Origin: Acinetobacter sp. MB5
Lineage (GTDB): Bacteria; Pseudomonadota; Gammaproteobacteria; Pseudomonadales; Moraxellaceae
NCBI RefSeq assembly: GCF_003261585.1
Contig: NZ_POVU01000018.1
Coordinates: 1 to 52,386 of the forward strand
Direction: 5' to 3'
DNA length: 52,386 bases
In this document: in pieces, positions 26,074 through 35,606 of the stretch
How the letters are laid out: the number at the start of each line of letters is the position of its first letter
Numbering within the stretch: position 1 is the first letter of the stretch
Made by a program: the position numbers and the translations under genes
Notes under the pieces: model-generated
Seen by the model: the letters and a program-made list of their open reading frames with translations, nothing else
Database searches by the model: none
What the model was told of the DNA's origin: nothing

Positions 26074-26919
26074 TTAAGCACTCTTTTTATGTAACATTTG
26101 AAACAGTTCTTCACCAAACAAAACCTGATCAATCACATCCAGAACTGCTTCTTGCTGGTTACTTTTTTCAGTGATAAAGCTCGCCACCTGTTTCAGCTCA
26201 TCAACGGCATTGGCAACCGCAAAGCCATAACCCGACTGTTTCACCATTTCAAGGTCATTGTAGTTATCACCAATCGCCAAGACTTGATCATTCGAGACTT
26301 TCCAGCGTTGTTGCAACAACTGCAAACCATGTGCTTTGTGACGATTTGGCACAATCAGGTCAATAAAGCCAAAACCACTCGACACCATTTTAACCGAACC
26401 ATCTGCAATAAAGTCACACCACTGCAAGTCTTCGCAAAGTTCAGCAAAATCATAATCTCGGGTATCTAAAGTCACCTTACAGATTTGATCTTGTACCTCT
26501 GCCAAATCTGGAAGCTGTTGCAGGGACTTAAAGTATTTATTCAGTTTTTCTAAATTTTTCTCTGGTACTGCATGATCAATATACGCACCTTGTTTACCAC
26601 ATAAAATCAGTGAGCTGGCATAACGCTCTGAAATTTGCGTACGCATACGCTCAACCAAGTCCGAAGAAAAATGTGCAAAGGAAACTTCTTCTTCTGCATC
26701 CATGACGTATGCGCCATTTTCTGAGACGAAAGCAATCTGGTGAGCAATTTCAGGGAAGTAATTTTTGAGTGTAGAGAGTTGATTGCCACTGGCGACAACA
26801 AAATGAATACCGCGTTGTTGAAGTTGTTGATACTGTTTTAAAAAGCGTGCTTTGTTATATTCTTTTTCTTCGTTAAGAAAAGTTCCATCCATATCTACTG
26901 CAATAATTTTAACTGTCAT
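26074..26919 (-). CDS. Cof-type HAD-IIB phosphatase
   Basis: 281 residues. Motif I is AVDMDGTFLN with the nucleophilic Asp, motif II is VVASGNQLS, and motif IV is AIGDNYNDLEM; the middle holds an alpha/beta cap domain of the IIB type. Relatives such as YbiV dephosphorylate sugar phosphates, riboflavin precursors or pyridoxal phosphate with broad specificity. It appears monocistronic; neighbouring genes do not suggest a substrate. Confidence 0.88.
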   Translation of the reverse strand: MTVKIIAVDMDGTFLNEEKEYNKARFLKQYQQLQQRGIHFVVASGNQLSTLKNYFPEIAHQIAFVSENGAYVMDAEEEVSFAHFSSDLVERMRTQISERYASSLILCGKQGAYIDHAVPEKNLEKLNKYFKSLQQLPDLAEVQDQICKVTLDTRDYDFAELCEDLQWCDFIADGSVKMVSSGFGFIDLIVPNRHKAHGLQLLQQRWKVSNDQVLAIGDNYNDLEMVKQSGYGFAVANAVDELKQVASFITEKSNQQEAVLDVIDQVLFGEELFQMLHKKSA

Positions 26920-27102
26920 TTACACCTCATCTTTTGTGTGTTTGGGAGATTTGTTCATTTCGGTTTTACTTCATTATGCACATAAAAGATTGCGCTTTTG
27001 TGAAAAATTTTAGACTAAAGGCGAATATTTTTAGTTTTTTGTTATAAAAGCATCAATCAGTCACACAAAATGAATGAATGACGCTTTAATTATTTAATCT
27101 GA

Positions 27103-28827
27103 CTACACAATTTCTGCAATCGGTTGATCAGCATGCAAGGTCTGTCCTATTGCTGCCAGTTGCTGAATATGTCCAGTACGATGTGCCACAATCGGCACTT
27201 CCATTTTCATGGCTTCCATCACCCCGACCACATCACCCTCTTGAACCTGATCCTGTTCAGTGACTTTCCACGAACTGATCACCCCATTGATCGGTGCAAG
27301 TAACTGCTGTGGCTGATGTGTTTGGGTTGTCATCACGTGTTCAACGGGCTGACTCATTTGCATTGCCCCGAGCAATGCTGCGGGCAAACCGACCTGATGC
27401 AGCTTGCCATCAATCTCAATCGGATAACGCTGCAAAACATTTTGATGACTGTACTGGCTACGTGGTGCAACCGCAAAATCATGCTGTAAATCCTGCTCAA
27501 TCCAACGGGTATGCACCTTAAACTCCTCTGTGAAATCGGCATGTTCCAACACAGCCCGATGGAATGGCAACACCGATGCCACACCTTCAATCTGAAAAGA
27601 TTTCAAGGCACGTTTTGCCCGCTGAATGGCAATCTCACGGGTTGCCCCTGTCACAATCAGTTTTGCCATGAGCGAGTCAAAATGGCTCGACACCAGACTG
27701 CCTGAACGCACACCCGTATCTAAACGCACACCGATACCCGAAGGAGGTTGAAATGCGGTCAGTGTCCCAAACGCGGGAATGAACCCTCGTGCCGGGTCTT
27801 CGGCATTGATGCGAAACTCAATACTGTGCCCTTGTGCGACAGGGGTTTGCTGAATCGACAAGGGTTGTCCCAAAGCAATCGCAATTTGCTCAGCCACCAG
27901 GTCCAAACCTGCGGTTTGCTCCGTCACAGGATGCTCAACCTGCAAACGGGTATTCACTTCCAAAAAGGACAACTTGCCATCTCGACTCAACAAATATTCT
28001 ACAGTTCCCGCACCCACATAACCCGCTGCACGGCAAATGGCTTGCGCCGAGCTTAAAATTTGCTGCTGAATTTCTGCTGTTAAAAATGGTGCAGGCGCTT
28101 CTTCAACCAGTTTCTGATTACGGCGCTGCAACGAACAATCCCGTGTTCCCACCACCACCACATGCCCATGCTGATCGGCAATCACCTGCGCTTCGACATG
28201 ACGTGGCTGATCGAGATACTGCTCGACAAAACATTCACCCCGACCAAAGGCTGCGGTGGCTTCACGCACGGCTGACTCATATAATTCTGCAACTTCATCG
28301 AGTGACCACGCCACTTTCAAGCCACGACCACCGCCACCGTATGCGGCTTTAATGGCAATCGGCAAACCATACTGTTTAGCAAAATCTACGGCTTGCTGTG
28401 CCTGTTGCAAAGGCTCATCGGTTCCCTGTACCAACGGTGCGCCCACGGCCTGTGCCAGTTTACGTGCCGAAATCTTATCGCCTAGCTGTTCGATACTGGC
28501 AGGCGATGGGCCAATCCAAATCAATCCAGCATTTTGTACTGCCTGTGCAAAATCAGCACGTTCCGATAAAAAGCCATAGCCTGGATGTAACATGGTGGCC
28601 TGTGACTGCTTGACAATCGCTAAAATCTTGTCGATATTTAAATAGGTATCTTTGGCTGTTTGCCCTGAGAGTGCCCACGCTTCATCGGCCAATTGCACAT
28701 GGAGACTGTCAATATCATCATCGGCATACAACGCGACTGAGGTGATGTCTAAATCGCGGCAGGCCTGAATGATCCGCACCGCAATTTCTCCACGGTTGGC
28801 AATTAAAATTTTATGCTGCTGTGTCAT
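27103..28827 (-). CDS. Biotin carboxylase with C-terminal biotin carrier domain
   Basis: 574 residues. Residues about 1-450 form a biotin carboxylase: KILIANRGEIAVRI, ATP-grasp glycine loop YGGGGRGLKVA, FLEVNTRLQVEHPVTE and RINAEDP. A short linker leads to a biotinyl domain with the biotinylated lysine in VMEAMKMEVPI near residue 537. No carboxyltransferase domain is present and none of the usual kind lies nearby. Directly upstream is a fused PxpB-PxpC protein whose two domains are homologous to the carboxyltransferase part of urea carboxylase, so that protein may be the missing partner. The substrate is unknown. Confidence 0.88.
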   Translation of the reverse strand: MTQQHKILIANRGEIAVRIIQACRDLDITSVALYADDDIDSLHVQLADEAWALSGQTAKDTYLNIDKILAIVKQSQATMLHPGYGFLSERADFAQAVQNAGLIWIGPSPASIEQLGDKISARKLAQAVGAPLVQGTDEPLQQAQQAVDFAKQYGLPIAIKAAYGGGGRGLKVAWSLDEVAELYESAVREATAAFGRGECFVEQYLDQPRHVEAQVIADQHGHVVVVGTRDCSLQRRNQKLVEEAPAPFLTAEIQQQILSSAQAICRAAGYVGAGTVEYLLSRDGKLSFLEVNTRLQVEHPVTEQTAGLDLVAEQIAIALGQPLSIQQTPVAQGHSIEFRINAEDPARGFIPAFGTLTAFQPPSGIGVRLDTGVRSGSLVSSHFDSLMAKLIVTGATREIAIQRAKRALKSFQIEGVASVLPFHRAVLEHADFTEEFKVHTRWIEQDLQHDFAVAPRSQYSHQNVLQRYPIEIDGKLHQVGLPAALLGAMQMSQPVEHVMTTQTHQPQQLLAPINGVISSWKVTEQDQVQEGDVVGVMEAMKMEVPIVAHRTGHIQQLAAIGQTLHADQPIAEIV

Positions 28828-28847
28828 TATTTTTTCTCAATCTTTAT

Positions 28848-30422
28848 CTATTCGGAAATCTGGCGAAACTGGATCTGACAGCCCGCAGGAATTTGTGCGA
28901 CCAACGACAAATGATGGGTTGCAACGGCTGCAATCACGGGGTAACCGCCTGTCAGGGGATGATCATTCATAAACAATACAGGTTGCCCATTCGGCGGCAC
29001 TTGGAGTGCACCCGTGCATGTGCCTTCACTCGGCAACTCCTGCATTTGACTGCGCTGCAATGCCTGTTGTCCCTGTAACCGCAGCCCAACCCGATTGCTG
29101 TCGGCACTCACCTGCCAAGTCTGCTCAAGTAACAACTCCACACTTTCCGAACTAAACCAATCTGTACGTGGCCCCAACACAATATCAAGCTCTACAGTCT
29201 CTCCCACCCGAGGCAAAGTCGGTGTCGAAAGTGGTTCAACCTGCACCGCCAGCGTTTCACCATCGGCCTGCTCCAGTAATGCACCCACCTGTAAAGGAGG
29301 GCTGCCCAGTTCTGCAAGCGAGTCATAACTTCGGCTCCCCAGAATCAGCGGTGCAGCAATACCACCACGCAGTGCCAAATATTGACGTAGCCCCGTCTCT
29401 GGTGCTGCAATCTCAATCCGATCGCCAGCATCTAAAGCAATGGCACGATAACAACCGACATCGACACGACTCTGATCAGGATAAGTCACCCACAGCGACC
29501 CCATGCCCCCCGTCACCGCAATCACAGTCGGCTGTAACACTTCCGCAGAAAAGCCACCATTTAAAATTTCCAAGGCAGCGGCGGTTTTTACATTTCCGAC
29601 TAAAGCATTGGCAGAGGCTAAAGCGGTTTTGTCCATGGCCCCCGCCTGTCCTACACCAAGCTTGGCGACTTGGTCTCGCCCTTGATCTTGAATCAGGGTT
29701 TGTAAACCGACTTTCAGAACTTTGAGCACTGCTTTTTCAGCGCTGACCTGATGGGTCTGAACAGTTTTTGGGGCAATGCTTTCATTCAGAAACACCTGTG
29801 TTGGCTGTCGGGTCACATCACGAAATACCACGCGATCACTCGGCAACAGCAATGCAGGAGGATCACGTAACTCATCCCACATTCGACTTGTGGTTCGCCC
29901 GATCAACTGCCAGCCCCCTGGGCTGTCTTTGGGATAAATCCCCGTGTAATCATTGGCAAGTGCCACCGAACCCGCAGGCACTTTTTTGCGTGGGGAACTG
30001 AGTCGTGGAATATTTTGAAACTGCTGCTCAGGGCTGACCAAATAAGCAAAGCCTGGTGCAAAACCAATAAACGCCACTTGCCAATGACTTTGAGTATGTC
30101 GCTGAATCAACTCGGTCACTGACCACCCCAACTGATCCGCCAAAGGGGCTAAATCTTCTCCGTCATAGCAGACATCAATCACCCGCTCACGACCTACGTC
30201 CAGTGCCTGATTTTGTACAGGCTGCTGAGCAATCCAATCCATCAAAACTTTGGCTTGAATTTGCCATCGATCGAAATACACCAGAATCGTCCGTGCAGCA
30301 GGAATCATTTCACGAATATCAGAATGCCCAAGCTGTTGTAGCTGCCGATACAGTGCAAGGGTTTCTTCCAAGCTGTTGAGTTCAATTAAAAAACTGTCCA
30401 GATTAACCGACAAAAATCGCAT
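28848..30422 (-). CDS. Fused 5-oxoprolinase subunits B and C (KipI-KipA, AHS1-AHS2 domains)
   Basis: 524 residues. The N-terminal KipI/PxpB half (about 1-215) shows IGFAPGFAYL, PRLSSPRKKVPAGSVA and YPKDSPGGWQLIGRT. The C-terminal KipA/PxpC half (about 230-524) shows VLKVGLQTLIQDQGR, GVGQAGAMDKTALASAN and ALRGGIAAP. In many bacteria these are two genes; here they are fused in order B-C. With PxpA they make the ATP-dependent 5-oxoprolinase. The same two domains form the carboxyltransferase segment of urea carboxylase. It starts 1 bp from the pxpA stop and is followed within 20 bp by the biotin carboxylase gene. Confidence 0.87.
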   Translation of the reverse strand: MRFLSVNLDSFLIELNSLEETLALYRQLQQLGHSDIREMIPAARTILVYFDRWQIQAKVLMDWIAQQPVQNQALDVGRERVIDVCYDGEDLAPLADQLGWSVTELIQRHTQSHWQVAFIGFAPGFAYLVSPEQQFQNIPRLSSPRKKVPAGSVALANDYTGIYPKDSPGGWQLIGRTTSRMWDELRDPPALLLPSDRVVFRDVTRQPTQVFLNESIAPKTVQTHQVSAEKAVLKVLKVGLQTLIQDQGRDQVAKLGVGQAGAMDKTALASANALVGNVKTAAALEILNGGFSAEVLQPTVIAVTGGMGSLWVTYPDQSRVDVGCYRAIALDAGDRIEIAAPETGLRQYLALRGGIAAPLILGSRSYDSLAELGSPPLQVGALLEQADGETLAVQVEPLSTPTLPRVGETVELDIVLGPRTDWFSSESVELLLEQTWQVSADSNRVGLRLQGQQALQRSQMQELPSEGTCTGALQVPPNGQPVLFMNDHPLTGGYPVIAAVATHHLSLVAQIPAGCQIQFRQISE

Positions 30423-30423
30423 T

Positions 30424-31185
30424 TTAATCTCCTGAAAATGCCCGAATCTGGATTCCTGACTGCTCTAAACGCTGACGAATGGCTTGGGCCATTTCAACTG
30501 CGCCCTGCGTATCGCCATGCAGACAAATGCTTTGCGCCTGAATCGGGGTAAATTGACCATCGATTGAAGTCACACCACCTTTTTGAATCAGACTGACCAC
30601 ACGTTCTGCAATTTCCTCAACATCATGTAAAACTGCCCCTGCCAAACGTCGAGAAACCAATGATCCATCGGCATTGTACGCTCGGTCAGCAAAAGCTTCG
30701 GCAATCACTTTCACGCCTTGCTGTTGGGCAAATTCAATCAGCGGAGAACCTGCCAATCCAACCAAAATCAACTCTGAATCAAGCAATTGCATGGCATCAA
30801 TCACCGCCTGCGCTTGCTGTAAATTGTGGGCAATCGTGTTATACAGTGCTCCATGCGGTTTGACATACGTCACTTGTGTACCAGCAGCTTTGGCCAATCC
30901 TTGCAGTGCTGAAATCTGATACATGACATCGGCCAGTAGCTCATCATAGGACAGATCCATATTGCGGCGCCCAAAACCAACAAGGTCAGGATAAGAGACA
31001 TGTGCACCGACATTCACTCCATAGACAGCCGCCTGTTTTAAGGTTTTAAATATGCCCGCAGGGTCACCCGCATGAAAACCACAAGCAATATTGGCACTAC
31101 TCACTACAGCTAAAATCAGTGAGTCATTCCCCATCTGCCAAGCCCCATAGCTTTCACCCAAATCACTATTTAAATCGATTTGCAT
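30424..31185 (-). CDS. pxpA: 5-oxoprolinase subunit A (LamB/YcsF family)
   Basis: 253 residues. Conserved elements are [13 protein letters not shown] at the N-terminus, [22 protein letters not shown] and [17 protein letters not shown], typical of the LamB/YcsF metal-dependent fold. With PxpB and PxpC it opens 5-oxoproline to glutamate using ATP; fungal LamB is linked to lactam use. It is the first gene of a three-gene operon with the fused PxpBC and the biotin carboxylase. The start ATG at 31185 has an AGGG upstream. Confidence 0.88.
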   Translation of the reverse strand: MQIDLNSDLGESYGAWQMGNDSLILAVVSSANIACGFHAGDPAGIFKTLKQAAVYGVNVGAHVSYPDLVGFGRRNMDLSYDELLADVMYQISALQGLAKAAGTQVTYVKPHGALYNTIAHNLQQAQAVIDAMQLLDSELILVGLAGSPLIEFAQQQGVKVIAEAFADRAYNADGSLVSRRLAGAVLHDVEEIAERVVSLIQKGGVTSIDGQFTPIQAQSICLHGDTQGAVEMAQAIRQRLEQSGIQIRAFSGD

Positions 31186-31299
31186 GCGGCACTCCCTCTA
31201 ATATTTTTAAATCATGAAAATGGTGTTCAAAAGAAACCCAAGCCATCGCGCCTATTCGCTATCAACTCAGCACACACGATAAATTTAGCCATCAATGGC

Positions 31300-32523
31300 T
31301 TATTTAAATTTGGTGATTTTCTCGACTTCTTTCAAAGTCTGTTTAATCGGTTCATAGTCTAAAAACCAGAACAGGTTAATACCGCGATGGTGATGCTGCT
31401 GTGCCAACATATCAATCACACTTTTTTCCCCACGCCCAACCAGATGACGACGATAAAAATACACCACCAATAACACAGTACACAGCAGCATCACGATCAG
31501 CATGATCCAGAAACCAATTGGTGATTTCACCCCGGGAATAAATTCAAAATTCATTCCATAGACACCCGTAAGCAGCGTTAATGGTGCAAAAACAGCAGTA
31601 ATAATCGCCAAAATTCGCATATTCTCATTGGTCTGATTGGAAATAGCCGAGAAATGCAAATCAATGGCGGTTTGAATCGAACCACGTGAACGCGCGGTAT
31701 ATTTTTGAATGCGCTCAATATGACTGACCAGATCATTGACCCGCACCAAGACCATATCCAAGGCTTCACGATGTTGCTCCCCGACCAAATGATGATAATT
31801 TTCCACAATTTCATCTCTCAGTTCTTGCAAGGTTTCAATCTGCTCTTCGCATAAGTTTTCCACCTGCTGAAATGCGGTATTTTCCTGCAACAACTGATGC
31901 CACTGCTTAAAGTTGTGACGCCCTTGTAAGAGTTCACGCTGCCAGTATTCCACACGGCGTGTTAGAGGTGTTCGCAATCCTAAATAATCATCAATCATGC
32001 TATTGAGAATGCGTAATGATAAATTGAGTGGTGTATTCGGGAGTTTTCGCAGGCGATTTTGTTCTTCAGGTGGTCGCTGCATAAAGCCATTCAGGCGCTC
32101 AATATAACTCTCAATCGCTTTATTGCCATTTTCACGCACCGTAACCAAGGCACGTGAATTCATACAAAATGCCACAGGCGTAGTCACCAAACCAAAATCA
32201 CTATTATGTTTTTCGGTGCTGACTTCACTCAGATTGATTTTATCATCTAGCGTAATCAGCTTACGGAAAATCAAAAAGTCATACTCTTCCATCGCATCAA
32301 ATGCACAGGGATGTTCAATATTTAAAACATCTTGTACATGAAATTCATTGAGGGCTAGGTTTGCCAACGCATGTAGCTGTTCTTGCCATTCTTCACTTTT
32401 ACCAACAACATCACGCCTTAAACAATCTACCCAAACAAAATCAAGAATATAAAAATCGGAAGGTTCTTGACTAATAAAGGCATAATTGTCTTCGGGATGA
32501 CGGTAAAAGTAATAAATCTGCAT
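31300..32523 (-). CDS. CorA-family divalent cation transporter
   Basis: 407 residues. A large cytoplasmic N-terminal domain with long helices (residues about 1-320) ends in two membrane segments. The pore motif YGMNFEFIPG lies between them, the GMN signature of CorA/ZntB proteins. Unusually for CorA, about 50 polar residues follow the second membrane helix. It probably moves Mg2+ or another divalent ion; direction and ion cannot be told. It lies alone between pxpA and pnp. Confidence 0.85.
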   Translation of the reverse strand: MQIYYFYRHPEDNYAFISQEPSDFYILDFVWVDCLRRDVVGKSEEWQEQLHALANLALNEFHVQDVLNIEHPCAFDAMEEYDFLIFRKLITLDDKINLSEVSTEKHNSDFGLVTTPVAFCMNSRALVTVRENGNKAIESYIERLNGFMQRPPEEQNRLRKLPNTPLNLSLRILNSMIDDYLGLRTPLTRRVEYWQRELLQGRHNFKQWHQLLQENTAFQQVENLCEEQIETLQELRDEIVENYHHLVGEQHREALDMVLVRVNDLVSHIERIQKYTARSRGSIQTAIDLHFSAISNQTNENMRILAIITAVFAPLTLLTGVYGMNFEFIPGVKSPIGFWIMLIVMLLCTVLLVVYFYRRHLVGRGEKSVIDMLAQQHHHRGINLFWFLDYEPIKQTLKEVEKITKFK

Positions 32524-32566
32524 AAACTCACATTCGAAAATACTTGGGCAATTTTCATCATGCCAT

Positions 32567-32595
32567 AAAAAAAGCCCGCTTCAAGCGGACTTTCT
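32567..32595 (-). terminator. Intrinsic terminator of pnp
   Basis: On the minus strand AAAGTCCGCTT pairs with AAGCGGGCTTT (one mismatch) and is followed by seven Ts. It lies 20 bp after the pnp stop and marks the end of the rpsO-pnp unit. Confidence 0.88.
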
Positions 32596-32614
32596 TTAAC
32601 AACTAATCAGAAGA

Positions 32615-34708
32615 TTATGCTTGTTCTACATCTTTCATGGTCAATTTGATACGACCACGGTTGTCAACATCTGCAACTTGAACCTTGATTTCTTGACCTT
32701 CAGTCAATACGTCAGTCACGTTGGCAATACGCTCATTTGAGATTTGAGAGATGTGAAGTAAACCGTCAGTACCTGGCAAGATGTTCACGAACGCACCAAA
32801 TTCAACAATACGAATCACTTTACCAGCATAGATTTTGCCTGGTTCAACTTCAGCAGTTAACGCTTGGATCTTGGCAATCGCTGCACGTGCAGCCGCTTTA
32901 GATTCACCAAATACGCGTACTGTACCGTTGTCTTCGATATCAATCGCAGCTTTAGTTTCTTCAGTAATGGCACGGATGGTTGCACCACCTTTACCAATCA
33001 CGTCACGGATTTTGTCTGGGTTAATCGTGATTACTTCGAATGTTGGCGCGTGAGCTGAAATTTCAGAACGTGCACGAGAAATCACTTTGTTCATTTCATT
33101 CAAGATGTGCATACGACCAGCAAATGCTTGGTTCAATGCCACTTCCATGATTTCTTCAGTGATGCCTTCGATTTTGATGTCCATTTGAAGTGCGGTAATA
33201 CCGTTTGCAGAACCCGCTACTTTAAAGTCCATATCACCAAGGTGATCTTCGTCACCCAAGATGTCAGAAAGAACTGCGAAACGCTCACCTTCTTTCACTA
33301 GACCCATTGCGATACCTGCAACAGGTGCTTTCAATGGAACGCCAGCGTCCATCAATGCCAATGAAGCACCACACACAGATGCCATTGAAGATGAACCGTT
33401 AGATTCAGTAATGTCAGAAACTACACGTAACACGTATGGGAAACGGTCAATTGGAGGAAGAACCGCTTGAACACCACGACGAGCCAAACGACCATGACCG
33501 ATTTCACGACGTTTTGGACCAGATTCACGGCCAGTTTCACCTACAGAGTATGCAGGGAAGTTGTAGTGCAACATGAAGTTGTCAGTTTTTGTACCAGCAA
33601 GCGTGTCAACCATCAAGGCATCACGAGTGTTACCTAAAGTTGCAGTCACAAGTGCCTGAGTTTCACCACGTGTGAACAACGCAGAACCGTGAGTACGCTC
33701 TAACACGCCCACTTGTACATCTAGGCCACGAACAGTTTTGGTGTCACGACCATCAATACGTGGTTTACCAGACAAGATGTTGTCACGAACGGTGCGGTAT
33801 TTAAGATCTTCAAACAAGAAGTCAACTTCGTCAGCAATACCGTCAACATCTTCTGCAGGTACAAACTGAGCAACAGCTTCAGCATGAAGCTCATCAAGCG
33901 CTGCATAACGATCTTGTTTCACTGCAATGGTGTAAGCTTCTGAGATTTTCGCTTCAAATGCTTCTTTTAATTTTGCACGCAATTCTTCGTTGTGTGCAGG
34001 TGCAGTCCATGTAGATGCTGCTGCGCCTACTGCTGCTGCAAATTCTTGAATCGCTTGAATGGCGATCTGTTGCTCGTCATGACCGAACAATACAGCGCCA
34101 AGCATTTGATCTTCTGAAAGTTCTTTCGCTTCAGATTCAACCATCAACACTGCTGATTCTGTACCTGCAACCACAAGGTCAAGGTCAGACTGAGCCAATT
34201 GTTCATAGCTTGGGTTAAGTACGTATTCGCCGTTGATCAAACCAACACGCGCTGCACCGATTGGACCACGAAATGGTGTACCTGCAATTGCAAGTGCTGC
34301 AGAAGTACCGAGCATTGCTGCAATGTCAGCATCCATAGTTTTGTCAGAAGACACAACAGTTGCAGTGACTTGGATTTCGTTGTAGTAACCTTCTGGGAAC
34401 AACGGACGAATTGGACGGTCGATCAAACGTGAAATCAACGTCTCAGCTTCAGAAGCACGACCTTCACGTTTACCATAACCACCCGGGATACGACCCGCAG
34501 CATATTGTTTTTCTTGATAGTTAACAGTCAGTGGGAAGAAATCCTGACCTGCTTTCGCTGTTGGCTGAGCCACAACTGCAACAAGTACGCTTACCCCACC
34601 CATTGTGATCAATACAGAGTTGGCTTGGCGAGCAACACGACCCGTTTCCAAAACCACTGGGTATTGACCATATTGGAATTCTTTACGAACAATATTAAAC
34701 ATTGACAT
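32615..34708 (-). CDS. pnp: Polyribonucleotide nucleotidyltransferase (PNPase)
   Basis: 697 residues. Two RNase PH-like domains flank a helical linker; the second contains [20 protein letters not shown] and [17 protein letters not shown]. The C-terminal KH domain ([15 protein letters not shown]) and S1 domain ([19 protein letters not shown]) are intact. It degrades RNA 3'-5' with phosphate and takes part in the degradosome. It lies downstream of rpsO as in many gammaproteobacteria, with stem-loops in the gap that could be ribonuclease III sites. The start at MSMFNIV is chosen for its AGGA motif. Confidence 0.97.
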   Translation of the reverse strand: MSMFNIVRKEFQYGQYPVVLETGRVARQANSVLITMGGVSVLVAVVAQPTAKAGQDFFPLTVNYQEKQYAAGRIPGGYGKREGRASEAETLISRLIDRPIRPLFPEGYYNEIQVTATVVSSDKTMDADIAAMLGTSAALAIAGTPFRGPIGAARVGLINGEYVLNPSYEQLAQSDLDLVVAGTESAVLMVESEAKELSEDQMLGAVLFGHDEQQIAIQAIQEFAAAVGAAASTWTAPAHNEELRAKLKEAFEAKISEAYTIAVKQDRYAALDELHAEAVAQFVPAEDVDGIADEVDFLFEDLKYRTVRDNILSGKPRIDGRDTKTVRGLDVQVGVLERTHGSALFTRGETQALVTATLGNTRDALMVDTLAGTKTDNFMLHYNFPAYSVGETGRESGPKRREIGHGRLARRGVQAVLPPIDRFPYVLRVVSDITESNGSSSMASVCGASLALMDAGVPLKAPVAGIAMGLVKEGERFAVLSDILGDEDHLGDMDFKVAGSANGITALQMDIKIEGITEEIMEVALNQAFAGRMHILNEMNKVISRARSEISAHAPTFEVITINPDKIRDVIGKGGATIRAITEETKAAIDIEDNGTVRVFGESKAAARAAIAKIQALTAEVEPGKIYAGKVIRIVEFGAFVNILPGTDGLLHISQISNERIANVTDVLTEGQEIKVQVADVDNRGRIKLTMKDVEQA

Positions 34709-34836
34709 GTATTGTATTTTCCTAGTTCTTTTTGAACAGTTTTTCTAGTGGAGACCCCTAAGGTTTGGCATTCACAGCACAATTTTGCAATAAATGACAA
34801 AGCTTAGAAGCCGACCTCACTAGATATTAGACACGA

Positions 34837-34884
34837 AGAAGGAGCGAATATTCGCCCCTTCTAGAATAGCTTAGCAAGCTAAGC
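34837..34884 (-). promoter_or_regulatory. Tandem stem-loops in the rpsO-pnp spacer
   Basis: The first stem, GCTTAGC-AA-GCTAAGC, is at 34869-34884 (coordinates on plus). The second, at 34837-34862, pairs AGAAGG with CCTTCT and continues through a self-complementary GCGAATATTCGC core. Neither has a T-tract on the minus strand, so they look like processing or stability elements rather than a full terminator. In E. coli the equivalent leader is cut by RNase III and used for PNPase autocontrol. Confidence 0.55.
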
Positions 34885-34949
34885 CTAGCTCGATTTTCAG
34901 TGACGAAGTCAGAAACATTCGAAATACCGAAAAGTAAGCCCAAATCGAA

Positions 34950-35219
34950 TTAACGACGTAAACCTAAAGCACCGATCAATGCAGTGTAACGACCGTGGTC
35001 TTTACCATTTAAGTAGTCAAGTAACTTACGACGTTGGTTAACCATACGGATCAAACCGCGACGGCTATGGTGGTCGTGTTTGTGCTCTTTGAAGTGACCT
35101 TGTAAGTCATTGATTTGAGCAGTTAACAAAGCAACTTGTACTTCTGGTGAACCAGTGTCATTTTCTGCACGTGCAAATTTAGCAATAATTTCTGCGCGGT
35201 CTTGGTTAGTTAAAGCCAT
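34950..35219 (-). CDS. rpsO: 30S ribosomal protein S15
   Basis: 89 residues, full length, with the conserved [12 protein letters not shown] and [15 protein letters not shown] segments that contact 16S rRNA helices 20-22. The ribosome-binding site CGGAG lies 8 nt before the ATG. A good promoter is seen about 100 bp upstream. It is followed by pnp on the same strand. Confidence 0.98.
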   Translation of the reverse strand: MALTNQDRAEIIAKFARAENDTGSPEVQVALLTAQINDLQGHFKEHKHDHHSRRGLIRMVNQRRKLLDYLNGKDHGRYTALIGALGLRR

Positions 35220-35320
35220 TCGATTTCTCCGAGATGCTTAAAATTTAAAAAGATGATATTTATCAAAAAGTTAAAATAATTAACTAATTGATTGCCGTGC
35301 ATCACTACAGCAAGGGGTTT

Positions 35321-35349
35321 ATTTTAAGTGAAATTTTAGACGATTGCAA
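35321..35349 (-). promoter_or_regulatory. Probable rpsO promoter
   Basis: On the minus strand TTGCAA (35344-35349) and TAAAAT (35321-35326) have a 17-bp spacer. This predicts a start near 35314 and a 5' leader of about 95 nt, long enough for S15 autoregulation, though a pseudoknot was not modelled. Confidence 0.65.
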
Positions 35350-35386
35350 AAAAAGCATAGTATGAAAGTATTTTTATCTAAATCAG

Positions 35387-35430
35387 AAAAAAAATGCAAA
35401 AGCCCAAACGGTATTATGTTTGGGCTTTTG
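35387..35430 (-). terminator. Orphan minus-strand terminator upstream of rpsO
   Basis: A 13-bp stem, CAAAAGCCCAAAC at 35397-35409 with its complement at 35418-35430, is followed on the minus strand by GCA and eight Ts. No annotated gene on that strand ends here, so it closes a small unknown transcript or a long 3' region. Confidence 0.75.
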
Positions 35431-35606
35431 TACGCTGTAGTTTCTTGTTTTAAGCTAGTTATTTTTATGAGCGGTCGAACCCACGCTTCTTAGGTGAATT
35501 GTCAACATCCTAACTTGAGCTTGTGTTTCCATGTGAGTAATGTTCTCATAAAAACCGTGAGGTACATATGGGCGTTCTCTTAAGCTAATGTAAGCAAAAA
35601 CTTACA
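35431..35606 (-). ncRNA. Candidate small RNA or micro-ORF leader
   Basis: The minus-strand sequence leading into the orphan terminator carries no recognised gene. Two overlapping micro-ORFs can be read: 35502-35567 (21 codons, MYLTVFMRTLLTWKHKLKLGC with the last residue Cys; AAGAGA upstream) and 35455-35532 (25 codons, starting METQAQVRM). A TGTAAG/CTTACA stem lies at 35589-35606. A short transcript with an intrinsic terminator is the simplest reading; neither its promoter nor any coding function is clear. Confidence 0.25.

Noticed and set aside
27834..28352. 172-codon plus-strand ORF
   Set aside because: Entirely antisense to the biotin carboxylase gene, with no start signal; a codon-bias shadow.
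35470..35500. GGTCGAACCCACGC-like segment considered as a tRNA T-arm
   Set aside because: The matching T-stem, anticodon arm and acceptor stem cannot be found on either strand.
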